Assembly: GCA_947626915.1 (NCBI GenBank)
Contig: CANQUA010000033.1
Location: 1 to 36,658 of the forward strand
Length of the DNA: 36,658 nt
Direction of reading: 5' to 3'
Origin: an uncultured Lachnospiraceae bacterium
GTDB taxonomy: Bacteria; Bacillota; Clostridia; Lachnospirales; Lachnospiraceae
Below, piece after piece: positions 16,738 through 24,790 of this stretch (its first letter is position 1; every line of letters starts with the position of its first letter). The notes below the pieces were generated by a model. It did not search any database, was not told the origin of the DNA, and saw nothing but the letters and a program-made list of their open reading frames with translations. A program made the translations under genes and the position numbers.

Positions 16738-17694
16738 ATGAGTATTTTAAAATTAAAGCCGAGCTGCAAGAATTACCTTTGGGGCGGAAAAAGGCTCATG
16801 GAAGAATATGGAAAAGAGGGGACTTCCGGAGATGTGGTGGCTGAATCATGGGAGCTGTCATGTCATCCGGAGGGTCCCTCCGGGATCGAAAATGGCGCTT
16901 ATGCGGGAAAAACCCTGCGTGAATACATTGCGGCCGAAGGAAAAAAGGTTCTTGGCAAAAATTGCTGTCGGTTTGCTGATTTTCCCATTTTAATAAAATT
17001 GATCGATGCCAGAGAGCCTTTGTCTATTCAGGTACATCCGGATAATGCATATGCCTGGAATCACGAAGGTCAATATGGAAAAACGGAGATGTGGTATATC
17101 ATAGATGCCGGGGAGAATGCTTTTTTGTATTACGGTTTTAAGACGGAAATAACAAAAGAGGAAATTCGAAGAAGAATTGCAGATAATACATTGCCGGAAG
17201 TATTGAACTCTGTTCCTGTCGAAAAAGGAGACGTATTTTTTATTGAATCGGGCATGGTTCATGCAATTGGTAAGAACATTCTCCTGGCGGAAATTCAGCA
17301 GAATTCAGATGTAACCTACAGGCTTTATGATTACGGCCGCGTGGGAAAGGATGGACATCCCAGACCGCTGCATATAGAAAAGGCCCTGGCGGTAGTAAGG
17401 AGAGTTCCGGCAAAGAGAAGTCAAAGTGCATACCCACATGTGGCGGATTGCGATTATTTTACGGTAGACAGAGTTAATTTAAACGGAACAGAACGGGGAA
17501 TGATGAAAGGAACAGTAACAGAAAAAACTTTTGTCAGCGTCTTGTTTCTGGATGGTTCCGGGATGATCTCCAGCGGGAAGGATAATCTGACTTTTAAAAA
17601 AGGAGACAGTTTTTTCCTTCCGGCAGGCAGCGGGGATTATTGGATAGAGGGGCACTGCGATGCCCTGATTACTACGATTCGTGATGATGCTTAA
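16738..17694 (+). CDS. manA: mannose-6-phosphate isomerase, class I
   Basis: A 318-residue type I phosphomannose isomerase of standard short bacterial length. Zinc ligands are visible: Gln98 and His100 in S-I-Q-V-H-P, Glu117 in K-T-E-M-W-Y, and His175 in S-G-M-V-H-A-I-G. The catalytic-region Arg is in Y-R-L-Y-D-Y-G-R. The enzyme interconverts mannose 6-phosphate and fructose 6-phosphate. The ATG lies 1 base after the glycosidase stop with only a weak ribosome binding site, so coupling is likely. It is the second phosphomannose-isomerase-like gene in the locus, after the fused one at 8717-10582. The two are very different and are probably not redundant. Confidence 0.9.
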   Translation: MSILKLKPSCKNYLWGGKRLMEEYGKEGTSGDVVAESWELSCHPEGPSGIENGAYAGKTLREYIAAEGKKVLGKNCCRFADFPILIKLIDAREPLSIQVHPDNAYAWNHEGQYGKTEMWYIIDAGENAFLYYGFKTEITKEEIRRRIADNTLPEVLNSVPVEKGDVFFIESGMVHAIGKNILLAEIQQNSDVTYRLYDYGRVGKDGHPRPLHIEKALAVVRRVPAKRSQSAYPHVADCDYFTVDRVNLNGTERGMMKGTVTEKTFVSVLFLDGSGMISSGKDNLTFKKGDSFFLPAGSGDYWIEGHCDALITTIRDDA

Positions 17695-17741
17695 GCACGG
17701 ATGAAGTTATTTGAAAGCAATAGAAGGAAACTTCGAAATAC

Positions 17742-18787
17742 ATGCAAATAGAAAAGTATACCGTCAGCTGTGATGACAATAGATACGAAGCGTTTCCGAT
17801 GTAACCCTGACTGCCGACGGAAGAAATTGATTTGTTGCTTTACAGAATGCAATTATCATCTGGATTGGGATAATTCGCGGATTATGCTTACGGACAGCGT
17901 AGACAAGGGAAGAACGTGGAGCCCTAAAAGACCGCTTACAGAACTTACGATGAACGACAATCCTTATAATTGTGCGCGTATTTCGACTCTTCCGGATGGA
18001 AAAACAGCCGTGATTTGCGATCAGCTGCATGGATGGGAGGAGAAAGGTTCCAGGGCAGACAATTATGTATGGTTTTCCGATGATGATGGAGAGCATTTCC
18101 CGGATCCGATCCTGCTGCCTGCTGATGGGATCGTACCGGATAAATATAGGGTCTTGTCTTCAGGGCGGATTATTATTTCCACTCATACCCGTTCACAGGA
18201 AAGCGGGAACTTAGAACAGCATTTATGGTACAGCGATGATGGGGAAAAGAATGGTCAGATCGTATTATCATTGCGGCAGATCGCCGGTATAAGCTTTGCG
18301 AGGGGAATATTCTGGAGATGCCGGATGGAAAACTGATCTGCTTTTCTTGGGAGAACAGTCATTTGGGCGTTGATTGTCTGAAATCAATATCTGAGGACGG
18401 AGGGGTATCCTGGAGTGAGTTGGCAGATATGCAAATTCCGGGCTGTCACCGACCGGTGGCAGGACTGCTGCAGGAAGGGGCGGTTCTTATGACTTATCAT
18501 TTCCTGCAGGGAACAAGAGAACAGTGTTTTGGTGACGTGGCGCAGAGTTTTTTTGGTGCCGTATTTAGTCAAACTGCGGCTGCGGCCATGACCCGGCGTG
18601 AAAGTGTCTGCCGGATATTTCCGATTGATTATGACGGCAGCCGCCTGGCTGATTTAGGATATTCAGGGTGGCTGCAGTTTGCAGACGGAGAAATCTATGC
18701 AGTAAATTATATTGTAGATGACGTGCCAGAGCCTATATTCGGGGTTATTCCTTTGCACTGAGGGATATACTTCGGTTTTCTCTGTAA
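17742..18787 (+). pseudogene. sialidase-family (BNR repeat) pseudogene with four frameshifts
   Basis: The region reads as one sialidase-like protein only if the frame is corrected four times, near 17797, 17823, 18241 and 18735. All four corrections have the sense of one missing base. With four bases restored the length is 1050, exactly 350 codons. Visible pieces in order are Y-E-A-F-P, then D-V-T-L-T-A-D-G-R, then L-I-C-C-F-T-E-C with Asp-box-like S-V-D-K-G-R-T-W, then P-D-G-K-L-I-C-F-S-W with S-E-D-G-G-V-S-W, then a tail with I-R-G-Y-S-F-A-L-R-D. The G-run at 18241-18244 looks one G short. It is the last gene of the transporter operon and would have removed a terminal sugar. Confidence 0.8.
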
Positions 18788-18803
18788 AAGGGGGTTTATA
18801 AGG

Positions 18804-18824
18804 TCTGAAAGCGTTGCTTTCAGA
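18804..18824 (+). terminator. hairpin after the sialidase pseudogene, possible terminator
   Basis: TCTGAAAGC and GCTTTCAGA form a perfect 9-bp stem with a GTT loop, 16 bases after the reconstructed stop. The tract after it (TGGTGTTGTTTG) is only partly T-rich, so termination may be weak. Confidence 0.45.
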
Positions 18825-18978
18825 TGGTGTTGTTTGATGGAAACGAAGAAGTGAAAAGGGAATTTCAATCAAAATGGCTGTATAAAAAAGAAAACGACGG
18901 AACATAAACTTTTTTCGCTCCTATTTTTTCACCGCGCCCTATGCGGTCCGCATATGGTAATGCAGGAGGTGCAGCGAT

Positions 18979-19887
18979 ATGAGTGAAAAACAGGAAGACA
19001 GCGATTATGGATTTGTGAGGGAATGTGAGGATATCCCGCTCTCATTTCCGCCTCAGCATCAGGACCGGCAGCCGGGCCTGGAATACGTGATGGAGCCGCG
19101 CCCGGCGTCGGAAAGACCTGGCGGAGGGCGGAAGCTGGAGGGGAAGACGGCCGTTATCACCGGCGGAGACAGCGGGATCGGCCGGGCGGTGGCCTATGAT
19201 TTTGTGAAAGAGGGCGCGGCCGTTGTGCTGATTTACTATGATGAGGAGAGGGACGCAAAAGAGACGGAAGAGAGGATCGCGGAACTGGGCGGGACCTGCC
19301 TGCTGATCCGGGGTGATCTGCGGGACCGGAAATTCGTGTGCTCCTGCATCGAGCAGACCGTGGAGAGATTCGGCCGGCTTGACATACTGGTCAATAATCA
19401 TGGCGTGCAGTATATTCAGCGAAGCATCCTGGATATTTCTCCGGAGCAGCTGAATCTCGTTTTCCAGAACAATGTCATATCCTTTTTCTACCTGATCCAG
19501 GCGGCCCTGCCTCATATGAAGCGGGGCGGTTCGATTATCAATACGACCTCGGTGACCGCGTATCAGGGGAATAAGGATTTGATCGATTACAGCGCGACGA
19601 AGGGAGCGATCGTGGCCCTTACGCGGTCTCTGGCTCTGTCGCTGGCGGAGCAGGGGATCCGGGTCAACGGGGTCGCGCCGGGACCGATCTGGACGCCGCT
19701 GATTCCTGCGTCCTTTTCGGCGGAAGAAGCCGCCACATTTGGCAGAAAGACTTCCCGGGTCCCGATGATGCGGGCGGGTCAGCCCGGCGAGGTGTCGCCG
19801 TGCTATGTCTTTCTGGCCTCGGACGACGCATCCTATATGACGGGGCAGGTGCTGCATCCCAACGGCGGGACCATTGTGGGGGCGTAA
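18979..19887 (+). CDS. SDR family oxidoreductase, stress-protein 39/YdaD type
   Basis: A 302-residue short-chain dehydrogenase with a roughly 45-residue N-terminal extension typical of the YdaD/YghA group. The NAD(P)-binding motif T-G-G-D-S-G-I-G covers 61-68, N-N-H-G 139-142, and the catalytic set is Ser191, Tyr204 and Lys208 (Y-S-A-T-K). The C-terminal P-N-G-G-T-I-V is standard. It likely reduces or oxidises a small carbonyl or alcohol; the substrate is unknown. AGGAGG lies 9 bases before the ATG. The last 43 bases of the gene plus 143 bases beyond it are repeated about 1.2 kb downstream, beyond the Rpn gene. Confidence 0.9.
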   Translation: MSEKQEDSDYGFVRECEDIPLSFPPQHQDRQPGLEYVMEPRPASERPGGGRKLEGKTAVITGGDSGIGRAVAYDFVKEGAAVVLIYYDEERDAKETEERIAELGGTCLLIRGDLRDRKFVCSCIEQTVERFGRLDILVNNHGVQYIQRSILDISPEQLNLVFQNNVISFFYLIQAALPHMKRGGSIINTTSVTAYQGNKDLIDYSATKGAIVALTRSLALSLAEQGIRVNGVAPGPIWTPLIPASFSAEEAATFGRKTSRVPMMRAGQPGEVSPCYVFLASDDASYMTGQVLHPNGGTIVGA

Positions 19888-20030
19888 CCTTTTGAGAATT
19901 GTTTATGCACTGATAAAAAGGTTGCAGGTTATACTCTGATCAGTTCAATCATGAAAAACGACCGGAAGCTTCTCATGACAGGGGAGCTCCGGCCGTTTCC
20001 AAAAAGTTCTGTTTTATCCGTTTTTATGAT
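19845..20030 (+). repeat. direct repeat, copy 1, overlapping the SDR gene 3' end
   Basis: This 186-bp segment covers the last 14 codons of the SDR gene and the following spacer. It recurs at 21066-21256 with roughly 85% identity by eye. Both copies hold a GTAACC...GGTTRC inverted pair and a GC-rich hairpin around the GAGCTCCGG / GAACTCCGG segment, possibly the SDR terminator. Confidence 0.85.
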
Positions 20031-20071
20031 CGAGCTTCGCCGCTCTTCAGTATAGGCGGGAACAGCAGATA

Positions 20072-20980
20072 CTACAATTTCGTTTTCAGCTCTTTCTGTT
20101 CCGCTGCCGGGATGCCAAGGGCTTCCATCGCCTGTTCAGCTGTCCATTTGGTAGATCGCATGAGGTTTTTGACAGCAACCAATAGCGCATTTTCCCATCC
20201 CAATGCCTTTCCTCTGGCTTCTCCCCTGGCCTCTCCCCTGGCCTCGATTCTATCCAATACTTCACACATGGTTCTCGGACCTCCTTCTTTCCTTACTTCA
20301 TTCGCCGTTTCTTCAAAGCGGGGATCGTCCGTCATCACGGTAAACAGTTTGAATAACTCATCAAAATGCTTGATCGTATCCATATCCGGAGCCGCAACCG
20401 TCTCCGAAGGTTTCTCATAATCGTTCCGCTTTCTCATCTGGACACAGTAATCAGCCAGATATTTGAAATCGCTCGTAAACATCCCCAGCCGCTCATCCGA
20501 GAGCCACGCGATCTCAAACAAATTGATACGGTAATCGTTTACATAGGGTTTCAGGTCTTCCGGTATCTGAAAGCAGTCATACAAAGTGAGCGGCTTGTTC
20601 CAGTGCTGTTTAAACCCGAGATATAGTACCAAAGTAACAACCGGATAACATGGTTCCGTCTTCTTATTGCGAAGCAGCTGGCTCCGGTACGCCGCTCCGT
20701 CATAGCCGATCACACGGACCGGCATATTCCTTTCCGGTTCTGTCTGATTCTCGATCCCGAACAGTGCGATCCGGACGCCGCAGTCTTTCCAGCGCTTGGC
20801 AATATCCCGTTCTTCCTCATGGAATTTCCCATCCGCCTTGTATATGGAACGGGGCGCTTCGTCTTCCAGATCATCTTCCTTCACAAGCCTCCTGCCGTTA
20901 AACAGGAGGACATTCACGATATCGGCAAAAACATCGTTATACGCTTCCAGCGTCTTTTCAGTCATATCCTTTTCCGCCAT
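20072..20980 (-). CDS. Rpn family recombination-promoting nuclease / putative transposase
   Basis: A 302-residue protein of the Rpn/PD-(D/E)XK group. The ATG at 20980 has AGGAGG 8 bases upstream; the longer frame from 21124 begins inside the repeat and is not used. Near the N-terminus are N-D-V-F-A-D-I-V-N and A-L-F-G-I-E-N-Q-T, where Asp and Glu-x-Gln fit the nuclease core. The C-terminal part has the R-G-E-A repeats and a Trp-x-x-E-x-A-M-x-x-L-x-I tail common in the family. Escherichia coli Rpn proteins are DNA endonucleases that raise RecA-independent recombination. The gene is flanked on both sides by copies of the same ~190-bp repeat. Confidence 0.85.
   Translation of the reverse strand: MAEKDMTEKTLEAYNDVFADIVNVLLFNGRRLVKEDDLEDEAPRSIYKADGKFHEEERDIAKRWKDCGVRIALFGIENQTEPERNMPVRVIGYDGAAYRSQLLRNKKTEPCYPVVTLVLYLGFKQHWNKPLTLYDCFQIPEDLKPYVNDYRINLFEIAWLSDERLGMFTSDFKYLADYCVQMRKRNDYEKPSETVAAPDMDTIKHFDELFKLFTVMTDDPRFEETANEVRKEGGPRTMCEVLDRIEARGEARGEARGKALGWENALLVAVKNLMRSTKWTAEQAMEALGIPAAEQKELKTKL
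20212..20246 (-). repeat. 12-bp tandem repeat within the rpn gene
   Basis: About three imperfect copies of a 12-base unit encode Arg-Gly-Glu-Ala steps. The unit is a multiple of three, so slippage would change copy number without breaking the frame. Such repeats are common in Rpn proteins. Confidence 0.7.
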
Positions 20981-21065
20981 CTGCAATTTCCTCCTGACAA
21001 TCTGCCTGCTATCTTTAGTATACGCAAAATCCGCTGCATATGCAAGACATTTTTCAACGCCGGCC

Positions 21066-21256
21066 GCAGGTGCTGCATCCCAACGGCGGGACCATTGTGA
21101 GGGGCGTAACCCTTTAAAAAACAATTTATGCGCTGATGAAAAAGGTTACAGGTTGCACCCTGATAAGTTTAATCATGAAGACAACAGCCGGGAGCTTCTC
21201 GTGACAGGGGAACTCCGGCCGTTTCCAAAAGGTTCTGTTTTATCCGTTTTTATGAT
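21066..21256 (+). repeat. direct repeat, copy 2, downstream of the Rpn gene start
   Basis: A 191-bp diverged copy of 19845-20030. It still encodes the tail Q-V-L-H-P-N-G-G-T-I-V of the SDR protein although no SDR gene precedes it. An extra A after GTG changes the end. Both copies run in the same direction. Confidence 0.85.
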
Positions 21257-21507
21257 ATTGCCTCGCTTTCTGAATGAATGAGCAGCAGGAATCCGTTCAG
21301 AATACTGCGCAGTACCCGCTGCAGATACATCTTCTGTGCCTGGGTCAGGCGGCCGCCGGACATGGCGGCTGTGATAGGCGCCGCGATGTCGCCCGCAGCG
21401 GTCAGAAGAACGCCGTTCTTCACCGTAGACAGGGACAGGATGACTTTGTCAGTTCCGGATATTTTGCTGTTTGGCGGCAGTCGGGGCTGGTTGGTTTCGC
21501 CGGGAGC
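21250..21507 (-). other. open frame continuing in frame after the YwaF-like stop codon
   Basis: After the TGA of the neighbouring membrane gene the same frame stays open for 85 codons, to a TAA inside repeat copy 2. It has no good start codon or ribosome binding site. The translated text looks protein-like (S-G-G-R-L-T-Q-A-Q-K-M-Y-L-Q-R) but is not recognised. It may be a coding remnant, a lost 3' extension, or chance in GC-rich DNA. Confidence 0.25.
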
Positions 21508-22308
21508 TCATGAAACGGCAGACGGTTGAAAACGCCGGGCGATTGCGTTCGCCAGCAAATGGCAGAGGAATCCGCCGGCGCAGAGGGACAGCAGATACAC
21601 GAGGATTCCGGCTGCCGTACCCAGAACCAGGGAGATCTGGTGAAAGACCGCCTGGCTGACCGGGTAGTAGGGCGAGATGTAGAACATATCCGCTTCGCCG
21701 TGGGTGGCGATATTGATGCAGGTGGCAATGACGCAGAAGCATCCCAGCAGAGGCAGCGTGCGGAGATAGTCCCAGCGGTTTCGCCCGGACAGGCCGGAGA
21801 AACAGATCAAAAGGCCGATAAAGATCAGCATAACATGCCACCAGAGGCCATGAATGGTCAGGGTCCAGTAAGGATGCATGAGACCGGAGGGCTCAGCCAG
21901 CGCCATGATGCCGCCCAGCAGGCAGAAATCCTGCAGGAACGTGCAGACTGTCTGGTGGGCGCGGGGGCGGCGGGCCAGGAGGGGAAGCAGCATGCAGAGG
22001 TACATGGGCATACTGCAGAGCTGAAACGGGAAATACCACCAGTTATAATCGCCCAGATAGACGACGTGATACAAAAATAATTGTTTATAAATTTCTGTCA
22101 GGGCCAGCAAAAATCCGCAGCCCCAGAGGACCCGGTCCAGGTGTTTCGGGGCGAGGCGGCGGGCCAGGAAGAGGGAAAGCCCAGCGGCCAGAAGCAGACC
22201 GACGAAGGCAAAGCTCAGATGGAACAGGGAATAAGGTTTTGGCGGTTCCGTTGTCCACGCAGTCTTTTGCAGCAAATCCGCGAGGGATAAATTGAATGTC
22301 TGGTGCAT
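21508..22308 (-). CDS. YwaF/TMEM164-like integral membrane protein
   Basis: A 266-residue protein with about seven membrane segments. The start at 22308 has AGGAGG 7 bases upstream; the ATG at 22359 has none. The pattern H-L-S-F near the first helix, Y-L-G-D-Y-N-W-W-Y-F-P-F-Q-L-C-S-M-P in the middle and H-P-Y-W-T-L-T-I-H-G-L-W-W-H later matches the YwaF family of uncharacterised TMEM proteins in Firmicutes. Function is unknown. It stands alone between the Rpn region and the LarA-like gene. Its frame continues open after the stop codon. Confidence 0.75.
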   Translation of the reverse strand: MHQTFNLSLADLLQKTAWTTEPPKPYSLFHLSFAFVGLLLAAGLSLFLARRLAPKHLDRVLWGCGFLLALTEIYKQLFLYHVVYLGDYNWWYFPFQLCSMPMYLCMLLPLLARRPRAHQTVCTFLQDFCLLGGIMALAEPSGLMHPYWTLTIHGLWWHVMLIFIGLLICFSGLSGRNRWDYLRTLPLLGCFCVIATCINIATHGEADMFYISPYYPVSQAVFHQISLVLGTAAGILVYLLSLCAGGFLCHLLANAIARRFQPSAVS

Positions 22309-22609
22309 GAGAACTCCTCCTTCCCGGACCGTATTATGGGGCTGTGTTTTTAGTAGCATCCCTGCGGTCTGTGATGATTATACATCAAAAACGGCGGAAA
22401 GTACATAGTCACGACAGCGGGCCTGATGTTTCGGGATCATTCCGGACGCGTTATGGAACGCGGAGCCTGAGAAAACGGAAGCGGCGAGACATTTGACCGG
22501 CAGCCGGGCCGACATCGGAAATAGGACCTGCTGGAGGGAACGGAATGTATAAAAACGAAACAAAAATATTATCAAATACAGAATTATAAGCGGTATTTTT
22601 TGAAAAGAA

Positions 22610-22638
22610 TTGATATTCTGAAACATGTGCGTTATACT
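22610..22638 (+). promoter_or_regulatory. promoter upstream of the LarA-like gene
   Basis: TTGATA (22610-22615) and TATACT (22633-22638) are 17 bases apart in a short AT-rich patch. The distance to the gene start is over 320 bases, giving an unusually long leader. Confidence 0.6.
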
Positions 22639-22960
22639 GGTATTGCATGATATTATTAAAAATACCGGCGGAACCGGAAACTGGTTCTGAACGGATAAAA
22701 GGGACGGGTATGAAAATGAGGCGCCGCGTGGAATGCTCTGGGACGCGGCGGAGAAAGAGGGTGCAGATAAGGACCTGTAATCGGGTGAGGGGCCAAACCG
22801 CCGGGGGTATTCGGAAAAGAGGCGCGGACGAAATGGCCCGAACCCGCAGGGACGCGGCTGCGGAGCCGGTGCGGACGGAAAGTCCGGCAGTATGGAAAGA
22901 GCGGCTCCGGGGTATACGCGAACGATATAATAAACGCATATAAAAGAGAGGAGAAAAAAC
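22639..22960 (+). other. long 5' leader of the LarA-like gene
   Basis: About 320 bases between the promoter and the start codon. A GAACC/GGTTC hairpin lies near 22670-22690. A 98-codon open frame in it is Arg-rich and looks like chance. I recognise no riboswitch or T-box, but the length leaves room for one. Confidence 0.35.
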
Positions 22961-24412
22961 ATGAAACTGGATTTTGAGTATGGCTACGGCACGATGCCGG
23001 CGGAACTGCCCGATGAGTTGACCGACGTATTTATCCCCGGGAAAACGGTGCCGGATCCGGAGTGCCTGCCCACGGACCAGATCGAGGAGAAGACGAGAGA
23101 ATCCGTGCGCAATCCCATCGGGATGCCGCCTCTGTCGGAGCTGGCCCACAAGGGGAGCAAGGTGACGATCATTGTACCGGACATCGTGAAAGGCGGCCTG
23201 CAGCCTACCTCCCACCGTAAGGTGTCGATCAAGGTGATCCTGGAAGAGCTTTACGCGGCGGGTGTGGAGAAGAAAGACATTCTGCTGATCTTCTCCGGTG
23301 GTCTGCATCCGAAGACCTCAGACGCTGATGCCCGCAGAATTCTGGGCGACGAGCTGTTCTTCGAGTTCCATCCCACAAGGCAGATCATCAGCCATGACAG
23401 CGAGGACTGGGACCATCTGGTGGATCTGGGCTACACGGAGCGCGGCGACCGGGTCATCATGAACAAATACGTCTATGATTCGGACGTGGCGGTCCTGATC
23501 GGACATACCCAGGGCAATCCTTACGGCGGTTATTCCGGCGGCTATAAGCACTGCACCACCGGCATCACCCATTGGAGGAGCATTGCGACCCACCATACGC
23601 CCAGCGTTATGCACCGCGACGATTTCGCGCCGGTCAATAATCATTCCCTGATGCGTTCCAAATTCGACGAGATCGGTATGCACATGGAGAAATGTATGGG
23701 CAAGAAATTTTTCTGCTGCGACGCGGTGCTGGATACCTACGCGAGACAGATCGCGATCTACAGCGGCTACGCCAAAGAGATGCAGCCCATTTCCTGGGAG
23801 CTGGCCAACAAGCGTACCTACGTGCCGTGGGCCGAGAAGAAATATGACATTATGGTATTCGGTATGCCACAGGATTTCCATTACGGCAACGGCATGGGCA
23901 CCAACCCGATCCAGATGATGCAGGCGTTGTCCGCCCAGGTGATTCGCCATAAGAGAGTCATGAGCGATCGCTGCGTGATCATCTGCTCTACGATCTGCAA
24001 CGGCTATTTCCATGACGAGCGGTGGCCGTACCTGCGCGAGCTGTACGAGCTGTTCCAGCACGACTATATGAATACGCTGGCCGATATGGACCGCTATGCG
24101 GAGTATTTCGCCACCAACGAGGAATATATCCGCAAATACCGCTTCACCGGCGCATTCCATCCGTTCCACGGCTTCTCCATGATGTCCTGCGGACATATCG
24201 CGGAAATGAATACCTCCGCGATCTATATCGTAGGCGCGCAGGAGCCCGGCATTGCCAGAAGCATGGGCTTGAAGACCAGGGCGACCTTTGAAGAGGCGCT
24301 GAAGGACGCGATGCGGAAGTACACCGGTCCGAATCCTAATATCCTGGCGCTGCCCCAGACATTCAAACTCGGTGCGGTGCATCTGCGGATGAAAGGAGAT
24401 ACGGAGTTTTAA
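22961..24412 (+). CDS. LarA-like (nickel-dependent lactate racemase family) protein with altered active site
   Basis: A 483-residue DUF2088/LarA-type protein with GAGAGGAG upstream of its ATG. Compared with Lactiplantibacillus plantarum LarA, His116 (G-G-L-H-P-K) matches His108, Lys196 in G-Y-S-G-G-Y-K matches the cofactor-anchoring Lys184, and His212 matches His200. The position of His174 is Asn186, and the D-x-T-R-P substrate motif reads P-D-I-V-K-G. So the nickel-pincer anchor appears kept but the substrate chemistry is probably different. LarA relatives include malate, phenyllactate and gluconate racemases or epimerases. No larB, larC or larE gene is in the window. It lies just upstream of a sugar-phosphate isomerase/epimerase, which suggests a sugar-acid substrate. 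Confidence 0.8.
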   Translation: MKLDFEYGYGTMPAELPDELTDVFIPGKTVPDPECLPTDQIEEKTRESVRNPIGMPPLSELAHKGSKVTIIVPDIVKGGLQPTSHRKVSIKVILEELYAAGVEKKDILLIFSGGLHPKTSDADARRILGDELFFEFHPTRQIISHDSEDWDHLVDLGYTERGDRVIMNKYVYDSDVAVLIGHTQGNPYGGYSGGYKHCTTGITHWRSIATHHTPSVMHRDDFAPVNNHSLMRSKFDEIGMHMEKCMGKKFFCCDAVLDTYARQIAIYSGYAKEMQPISWELANKRTYVPWAEKKYDIMVFGMPQDFHYGNGMGTNPIQMMQALSAQVIRHKRVMSDRCVIICSTICNGYFHDERWPYLRELYELFQHDYMNTLADMDRYAEYFATNEEYIRKYRFTGAFHPFHGFSMMSCGHIAEMNTSAIYIVGAQEPGIARSMGLKTRATFEEALKDAMRKYTGPNPNILALPQTFKLGAVHLRMKGDTEF

Positions 24413-24433
24413 GTGAAGTGATCGACGACAGCC

Positions 24434-24622
24434 ATGTACCGGTACTGCCGGGACGGGAGCAATATCACGCTGTCGGACAGCGCGAAAGGGCTGTATGAGG
24501 CCGGTTACCGGGACATCGACGTGAATTTCTGCAAGGCGGACAGCGAGCCGCTGGAGCTGACGGAGGACGCGCTGCGCTATACGGTATCCGTCGGGAACGC
24601 CTTGCTGGGAACGGCAGGCTGA
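24434..24622 (+). pseudogene. remnant of a sugar-phosphate isomerase/epimerase N-terminus
   Basis: A 62-codon frame whose text (Y-C-R-D-G-S-N-I-T-L-S-D-S, then E-A-G-Y-R-D-I-D-V-N-F) resembles the first strands of xylose-isomerase-like TIM barrels. The usual beginning and all metal ligands are missing, and no good ribosome binding site is present. It lies between the LarA-like gene and an intact member of the same superfamily, so it may be a decayed paralogue. Confidence 0.45.
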
Positions 24623-24790
24623 ACCGGGCCGGCCCGCATCCGGGATTTACGGAGGGTACGGATGCGGAGGCTGCGAAGATCGCCGCGCCCCGGCGAAAGG
24701 GGCGTACCTGGGGCGCGGAGATTGATAGAACAAGGGCCGTCCGCAAAGAGGAAGCGGCGGCTCAGAACCAAGCATGAAAGAGAATATAAT

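Noticed and set aside
19845-21256. Possible CRISPR or insertion sequence
   Set aside because: Only two long, diverged direct repeats are present, with no short regular array, no terminal inverted repeats and no DDE transposase.
22639-22960. Known riboswitch in the long leader
   Set aside because: I saw hairpins but no conserved core of any riboswitch class or T-box that I know.
23318-24382. 354-codon open frame on the minus strand
   Set aside because: Antisense to the LarA-like gene, which has clear active-site motifs.
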